Positions 58,195 through 64,000 of a DNA stretch of 64,000 nucleotides are shown in pieces. The stretch comes from Schistocerca nitens (Eukaryota; Arthropoda; Insecta; Orthoptera; Acrididae), in assembly GCF_023898315.1 (NCBI RefSeq), contig NC_064622.1, positions 358,403,234 through 358,467,233 on the forward strand. The letters run 5' to 3'. Positions within the stretch are counted from its first letter, which is position 1. Each line of letters begins with the position of its first letter. The notes under the pieces are model-generated. The model was given only the letters and a program-made list of their open reading frames with translations, searched no databases and was not told where the DNA came from. The translations under genes were made by a program, and so were the position numbers.

Positions 58195-59272
58195 TGACGA
58201 TCAGTTTGGCTTTAGGAAAAGTAAAGGGACGAGAGAGGCAATTCTGACGTTACGGCTAATAATGGAACCAAGCCTAAAGAAAAATCAAGACATTTTCATA
58301 GGATTTGTCGACCTGTATGGTGCAAGCTGTTCGAGATTCTGAAAAAAGTAGGGGTAAGCTATAGGGAGAGACGGGTCATATACAATATGTACAACAACCA
58401 AGAGGGAATAATAAGAGTGGACGATCAAGAACGAAGTGCTCGTATTAAGAAGGGTGTAAGACAAGGCTGTAGCCTTTCGCCCCTACTCTTCAATCTGTAC
58501 ATCAAGGAAGCAATGATGGAAATAAAAGAAAGGTTCAGGAGTGGAATTAAAATACAAGGTGAAAGGATATCAATGATACGATTCGCTGATGACATTGCTA
58601 TCCTGAGTGAAAGTGAAGAAGAATTAAATGATCTGCTGAACGGAATGAACAGTCTAATGAGTACACAGTATGGTTTGAGAGTAAATCGGAGAAAGACGAA
58701 GGTAATGAGAAGTAGTAGAAATGAGAACGGACGGAGCAAGGAGGACATCAAAAGCAGACTCGCTATGGCAAAAAAGGCATTTCTGGCCAAGAGAAGTCTA
58801 CTGATATCAAATACCGGCCTTAATTTGAGGAAGAAATTTCTGAGGATGTACGTCTGGAGTACAGCATTGTATGGTAGTGAAACATGGACTGTGGGAAAAC
58901 CGGAACAGAAGAGAATCGAAGCATTTGAGATGTGGTGCTATAGACGAATGTTGAAAATTAGGTGGACTGATAAGGTAAGGAATGAGGAGGTTCTACGCAG
59001 AATCGGAGAGGAAAGGAATATGTGGAAAACACTAATAAGGAGAAGGGACAGGATGATAGGACCTGCTAAGACATGAGGGAATGACTTCCATGGTACTAGA
59101 GGGAGCTGTAGAGGGCAAAAACTGTAGAGGAAGAGAGAGATTGGAATACGTCAAGCAAATAATTGAGGACGTAGGTTGCAAGTGCTACTCTGAGATGAAG
59201 AGGTTAGCACAGGAAAGGAATTCGTGGCGGGCCGCATCAAACCAGTCATTAGACTGATGACCAAAAAAAAAA
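58195..59272 (+). mobile_element. 5'-truncated RTE-type LINE with deletions
   Basis: Begins TGACGATCAGTTTGGCTTTA inside the reverse transcriptase and ends gactgatgacc plus eleven A. It is flanked by ATAGGGG (58188-58194 and 59273-59279). It is nearly identical to 40005-41185 but lacks ~22 bp around the VDLEKAFDNI catalytic block and 87 bp around YLGSKI, and has lost 2 bp near 59062. The open frame 58387-59076 still carries MIRFADDIAIL. Confidence 0.93.
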
Positions 59273-59279
59273 ATAGGGG

Positions 59280-59985
59280 ACTTACAATTTAAATTGGACG
59301 TCGAACCACGGTGTAAGTAGCCATTTTTGGTAGTTTTGGTGACACAATTAAAAGTGCCTTTGGCCGCAAAGGCAGTGCTGAGTGATCAATAAAAGTTTAC
59401 ACCACACTGCCAATCCCTACTATACTTCCGTTTTACAAATGTGAAATCCTGTCCCAAGTACCTGCATGACGCCATTCAGTAGAGATTAAAACGTGCGAGA
59501 ACAACTTCCAGGGGACAGTGGAAGCAAGTTTTCGACAGTGAGAAAATGAGGGGAAATTCGACGAATTGTCCACCCTTCTATGGGACCGGTAACACTGCTA
59601 GTGCAGACGATGCTAACATCTACTGCAAGATGACGTAACAGTGACGTAACCGTCCAATTAGAAGCCATCTGCAGGCTACAAATGGCTTCCGCAAAGAAAA
59701 TCACAATAGCCAGTAGCTCCTGAGGAAGATGACTGTAGTGACTGTCGAAGGCTAGACGTTTTGGCCAGATTTAGCACGGCAAGAAAATCAAGAATACTCT
59801 ACAGGGCAGTATTTGATCTCGCAAACAAAAATATCAGCCGAAAGATATAAAGTTTCTGCCTTCGATTTAAGATATAAGACTCATTGTCAGATTATTTAGA
59901 AAGAACATGATGAGTTAAAACGAAGCACATCAGTTCAGTTGGCAAGATCGTATTGAAGGAATGAGTGACAGTACATACACAAAAA
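59280..59985. other. Intergenic DNA
   Basis: No feature recognised. Confidence 0.5.
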
Positions 59986-59999
59986 TAATGTTGTTCAGT

Positions 60000-60360
60000 C
60001 TGAACACAGAAACAGTAGTAGAGGAAACCAAGGAAAATTTGCTAAGGTGATTAAACTTTATGAAGAAGAAATAAAAAATTATAAGATTTGTTCATGGCAT
60101 TGCAGTTCTGTCAGAGGTGGCAAAGGGCTTGGAATGTCACTTGAAGGCAATAGATAGTGTCTTAAAATAGCGTATAAAATGAACATCAATAAAAGTAAAT
60201 CAGTAATAATGGGGTGTAAGCGAGTGGAATCATATGATGCTAAGCGAGTTAGTTTAGGACGTGAGACGCTAAAAGTGGTAGAAGAATTCTGACATTTTGG
60301 AAGCAAAGAGTCAATAGGATGTAAAATACAGAACGATAAAATGGGAAAACATACCTGAAA
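60000..60360 (+). mobile_element. RTE-type LINE fragment
   Basis: Degenerate reverse transcriptase: IRFVHGIAVLSEVAKGLE (the FADD box has become FVHG), SVLK-stop-RIKMNINKSKS and LGRETLKVVEEF. It belongs to the 4801-6573 subfamily. The next LINE block appears only at 61140, after the unclassified insert. Confidence 0.75.
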
Positions 60361-60794
60361 TATAGAACTATGCTAACATCTACTATATAAAAATAAGTCA
60401 TTTTTTAACTTCGCCATCAAAAATCTCGGGAAGTACTTGATCGACTTACTTCAAATTTTTACACGATACTCTACTGAACATTCAGACAGACATACGATGT
60501 ATATTTTTTAAAATAAACCGTACAGGTTTTCTGTTAAAACTAACTGCGAGAATGTGCTCTGCTGTAAAACTGTGCAATTTTGTTTTCTTTCTCGCATTCA
60601 GTTTTGACTAAGGTAGCAGGGCATTTAAACCATTAGACAGATTATTTGTTCCACATACATTCTCTCTCATTACATATATTCTTAAACAACAATATTCTGC
60701 TTTGTTTCCTTCCTCGCAGCCAGGTTTCACGAAATATGGGGAAGCAGTATTTATGGCTTACGGAGTCTGAATTTTCAATAAGCAAATAAGGCTC

Positions 60795-61010
60795 AAAATC
60801 AGAGACAGGAAAGAGAAGGAGAAGGAGAAAGAGGAGGGAGGAGGAGGGAAACATGGACATAGAGAGGGGGCAGGAGCAGGTGGACAGAGACAGGGGGAAG
60901 AGAAGAAGGAGAGAGAGGTGGGGAGGGAGAGAGAGAGGGGAAGGATGTGAAGGAGATAAAGAGAGTGGAAGAACGAGATGGACAGAGAGAGGGGGGAGAT
61001 GGAGATTAGG
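60795..61010. repeat. Purine-rich low-complexity tract
   Basis: Almost entirely GA/GGA-type sequence on the plus strand; the long open frames across it on both strands are a by-product of composition. Confidence 0.9.
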
Positions 61011-61075
61011 ACGTATTTCCAATTTACATACATATTTAGCAGATACAAAGTATTGCCTGGTTTGATAGTGTAATA

Positions 61076-61139
61076 TAATTTAGGTGTTAGTAAGTCTTCA
61101 CTCGATGTAATTTAGGTGTTAGTAAGTCTTCACTAGATG
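61076..61139. repeat. 32-bp tandem duplication
   Basis: taatttaggtgttagtaagt and the following 12 bp occur twice in a row, with one difference (actcg / actag). Confidence 0.95.
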
Positions 61140-61140
61140 T

Positions 61141-61340
61141 AGTTACTTTGAATGTAGCCTTATGAGAAATTGAAACGATGACGATAAAAAATACAGGCAA
61201 GAAGAGGACAGAAGCTTTTGAAATGTGGTGCTGCAGGAGAACGCTGAAAATTAGATTGATACCTCGGATAAATAAGAAAGAGAAACTGTGGAAGTGGGGA
61301 GAAAAGAAATTTATGGCACAGCTTGACTAAAAGCAATATA
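61141..61340 (+). mobile_element. RTE-type LINE fragment, continuation
   Basis: After the insert the LINE reading resumes with RSF-EMWCCRRTLKIRL, matching EAFEMWCYRRMLKI, and a RRGRKF..AQLD-like end (RDRL region). Degenerate. Confidence 0.65.
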
Positions 61341-62500
61341 CGTTGACAGTAGGCAAGAGTATTGTAACTTGGTATCCTTCCAGTTTTTCGCCTCTAGCCA
61401 GCCCTATAATAGCATTTAATACATCATTTTTAAACGATGGCTTTCGCGAGCTGAAGCCTTTTTCTCAAACTATAAAAATTACTCCGTAAAATTAAGGTTT
61501 CTGAAAATGAGAAAACATGCACCTAAGAAAAAATAATGAAATTTAGAAGCGTTACAGTCCAGGAAATCCTTTCAATACTGTATTTCGCCTTATATCTGTT
61601 ACATTATTGCTCTACTACTCGCCGTACCTAAAAGCCACTGTCACTTTCATTTCAGTCTTCTCTTTCTTTATCCATTTCGCTTCTGATAATACTAAATATG
61701 GCTTCAAATGAGCTTACCTAATTTATATCATTCGAAATGCCCTTTACTATTATTATTATTATTATTGTCAGTTATTATTATTATCATTATTATTATTATT
61801 ATTGGGAATGTTTCGTAATATCTTTGATATGTGTTGTTCCTGGTCAGATGTAAGTGAAGGCACTGAGGCAACAATCTGTTCAGGCTAAATAAGTACTATA
61901 TAAATAAATAGTAATTGAAATCAAATGAAGCAGAATTTCTATCAAAAACCAGTTACAAGTTAAATACATTCTTAAACTGAAACTATCGAAAACTAACACA
62001 AATTTTCGCTGTAAAGAGACGTAAAATTGTTTAGACATTAACTAAGCTCAGTTAATTTGCAAATATCGCATGTTCATGGTAAAAGACCTTCTAAAGTTTT
62101 AAGGTATAAGATGATGCACGACCGACGAAGTTTAGCTTAACCTTCCATACGTTGTATAACTAGTTCTAAAAAAAGTGGTGCTTTACCTGCTATAATAATC
62201 TGTAATTGAACTGACTATGTATTCCAAATAGTTTTAATATTTTGTAAAGAACTTATACGCGTAGAGCTCGAAAAATCCTCAAATGCTGCACAAAATGCAA
62301 CCCTGTGTCTAGCAACAAGAAAAGCATGGAAAATGGCAGATACTGCTTATGGCAGCCTCTAGTCTGCATCCCTTCATGCGATTCCAAAATCAGTAACTAG
62401 ACGGAATTATCCAGCAAGAAAACTGCACGTATTCCTTGAAAACACTATCCTCTAGGTACAGCACTTATCCCTACACAAGCTGAGTAATCAGGTAAGAGAT
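61341..62500. other. Intergenic DNA with a TTA microsatellite
   Basis: No gene recognised. An interrupted (TTA)n tract lies at 61747-61804. Confidence 0.6.
61747..61804. repeat. (TTA)n microsatellite
   Basis: About eighteen TTA/TAT units with two interruptions (gtcag, atca). Confidence 0.95.
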
Positions 62501-62504
62501 AACT

Positions 62505-62690
62505 TGGTAATGGAGGAAAGTTTACGGAATAAAAAATGCATACGGGGGACAAGGGTTGACTACAGGAAACATCTTCAAGTGAATGTTAGCTGCAGTACCT
62601 ATGCAGATTCGAAGGAATTTATGCAGCTTGGACTAGCATCAAGATGTCAAAAAAACCTGTCTTTGGCCTGAAGACCACAAGTACATAACA
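62505..62690 (+). mobile_element. RTE-type LINE 3' end remnant
   Basis: The frame reads VSCSTYADSKEFMQLGLASR then LSLA-stop-RPQ. It corresponds to the VGCKCYSEMKRLAQERNSWR end of the better copies, and the DNA to the ccagtct..ctgaagaccaca 3' end. Diverged. Confidence 0.5.
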
Positions 62691-64000
62691 GAAAAATTGG
62701 GAAGACTGAGACCCTTAAAAGTGGATTATCTCAAAAAGACTGTACTTGATGTCTGTGAGCGTAATAAGAAACTGTACTGCGTTAGTTCTTTTCCGCCTTG
62801 TCTATCCAGCACTTCTGGAGCAGGTTCTGCGGCAGTTCTTGCAGACGTTAGTGACCTACACTGTTTTTCAGATGGTGTTTTATTCAGGTGGTCTGGCAAA
62901 TTACGATAAGAGAGCACGCGCGCTGATTTCGGCGATCACCGGAAACTCTGTTCCTGCTGTCCGTGCGGCACCTCCTTAGGGCATTCCTACTGGCCAGTGG
63001 TGCTTCCCCGTGCCTAACTACGGGACAGAGGCGACTGCCAAGGTGATTCACAGTCCCACGGCTCTCGCTTCTTTTTTACCTGTTAACTTCTCGGGCCGTT
63101 GCACAACCGCTGAGGAGAGGATGACAGCGGTTTGGTTGGAAAGTGAGTTTCTCTCTTCTCGTTCACTGCTCAGTAGAGTGAACGAAGCTCAGTTCGACGC
63201 TAAATTTGTAGTAGGCCACCGAACGCAACAGGTGTACCACAGGCATCGATGTTGCGTCCATTCTTGTTCTTGTAGTCTTTACCAGCGGTAAATATGGGCC
63301 TGAAGCTAAAATCTTGCTCTGCAGAGAATTGAAGGTGATAGTTTGCCTCTAACGATATGAGTAATGTACCTCTCGATACGATGTTTCACACATCAACCAA
63401 TGACACACTAACAGATATAAAAGAAAAGTAATTCTGTTTGACTTCCGCTCCTTTTCTGCTCATGACGTGTGATGTGTCGGTAACTGAGGTGGCGAATAAA
63501 GACAATCAGACATCTACAAAAAAAGGAATAAATTTATTTACGATACGTACCGCACATATGTAACTTTGGAGTGCTGCAGACTCTTCTCTAGTGCTAAGTT
63601 GTACACACTAAGAGTAATGTTCTTCATAGAAACAAACACTCCTGAATGCTGCTACAATCAGATAAGTCACTGAAACGTTGTAATGCTTACGAGGAGAACA
63701 CGGGAAGTGTCCTAACCCAATTCCCCAGAAACTTCGCTTAGTGGAAGAGGAGTTAAAATAAGCAAACACGTGTCTCGGCTTATCCCCAGGTACTCGGCCG
63801 TTTCTGAGAAAACAACTAGATTCCTTTCAAAGCATACGATATTCTCAGCCGAAATTGTGGCACAGTGGCTAGCGTCACTTTTGCCCTCCGTGTTAGAAAC
63901 CCAATTATTGTTTTTCTTTCTTTTTTTCTTTTCATTTATCTACCCATGTACGTAGAAGGTTAGTACACGAAAGTTTCTTCCCAAGTTAGGGGATACAAGG
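62691..64000. other. Intergenic DNA
   Basis: Short open frames on both strands around 62697-63291, none with a motif I recognise. A tRNA-like A-box (tggcacagtggctagcgtc) near 63858 might be the head of another eroded SINE. Confidence 0.4.

Larger units (their letters stand above)
60361..61140. mobile_element. Unclassified insert within a LINE remnant
   Basis: About 780 bp separating two parts of one LINE frame. It starts near ctactatataaaaataagtc and ends near tgcctggtttgatagtgtaa. It contains a purine-rich stretch (60795-61010) and a 32-bp tandem duplication. There are no inverted ends and no protein. The tatataaaaat start reminds me of Helitron-type termini in insects, but this is a weak resemblance. 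Confidence 0.35.

Noticed and set aside
60642..61065. Several overlapping open frames on both strands in the purine-rich tract
   Set aside because: Composition alone keeps stops away (GA/CT bias); no motif, no support from neighbours.

Overview
The window looks like intergenic DNA from a large, repeat-rich arthropod genome, most likely a grasshopper of the Schistocerca type. The identification rests on recall, not a search: tRNA-headed SINEs with the body 'ttaggttagttaggtttaag' occur about ten times, and RTE-type LINEs, Tc1/mariner elements and Ty3/gypsy elements of the kind abundant in locusts fill the rest. I see no host protein gene, no CRISPR, no operon and no free-standing tRNA or rRNA gene. 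Nearly all coding potential belongs to mobile elements, and nearly all of it is broken.

Layout. 1-1458: degenerate LINE debris. 1459-14625: Ty3/gypsy element A (plus strand, target duplication GTAT), inserted into an old LINE reverse-transcriptase frame and itself carrying a 1.8-kb LINE (4801-6573, minus) and a SINE in its 3' LTR. 14753-17059: a TA microsatellite and a degenerate array of ~135-bp units. 17064-28635: Ty3/gypsy element B (minus strand, target duplication CTTT), related to A in gag-pol but with different LTRs, and carrying a 0.5-kb LINE (23789-24318). 28640-32569: low-information DNA, two SINEs and more of the ~135-bp units. 32570-34886: a 2.3-kb unit bounded by ~400-bp inverted repeats. 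34960-37370: a Tc1 remnant followed by a Tc1 element split by a solo LTR. 37424-41185: a LINE 3' end, then a near full-length RTE-type LINE with a tRNA-like head. 41929-43582: a Harbinger-like element with a MADF-domain reading frame and two nested SINEs. 45007-53199: SINEs, a mariner pseudogene, a Tc1 element nested in another transposase, further Tc1, mariner and LINE remnants. 53810-55231: a Tc1 element whose 340-codon transposase is open and whose catalytic residues and terminal repeats are present; this is the only plausibly functional gene in the window. 56894-62690: two SINEs, a truncated RTE LINE and older LINE scraps, one interrupted by an unclassified ~780-bp insert. 62691-64000: nothing recognised.

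How the pieces work together: the autonomous classes (gypsy, RTE-type LINE, Tc1, mariner) encode their own mobility proteins, while the SINEs, the solo LTR, the long-inverted-repeat unit and the Harbinger-like element depend on enzymes supplied elsewhere. Nested insertions with readable target duplications give a relative chronology: LINE reverse transcriptase, then gypsy A, then the SINE in its LTR; and Tc1, then the solo LTR inside it.
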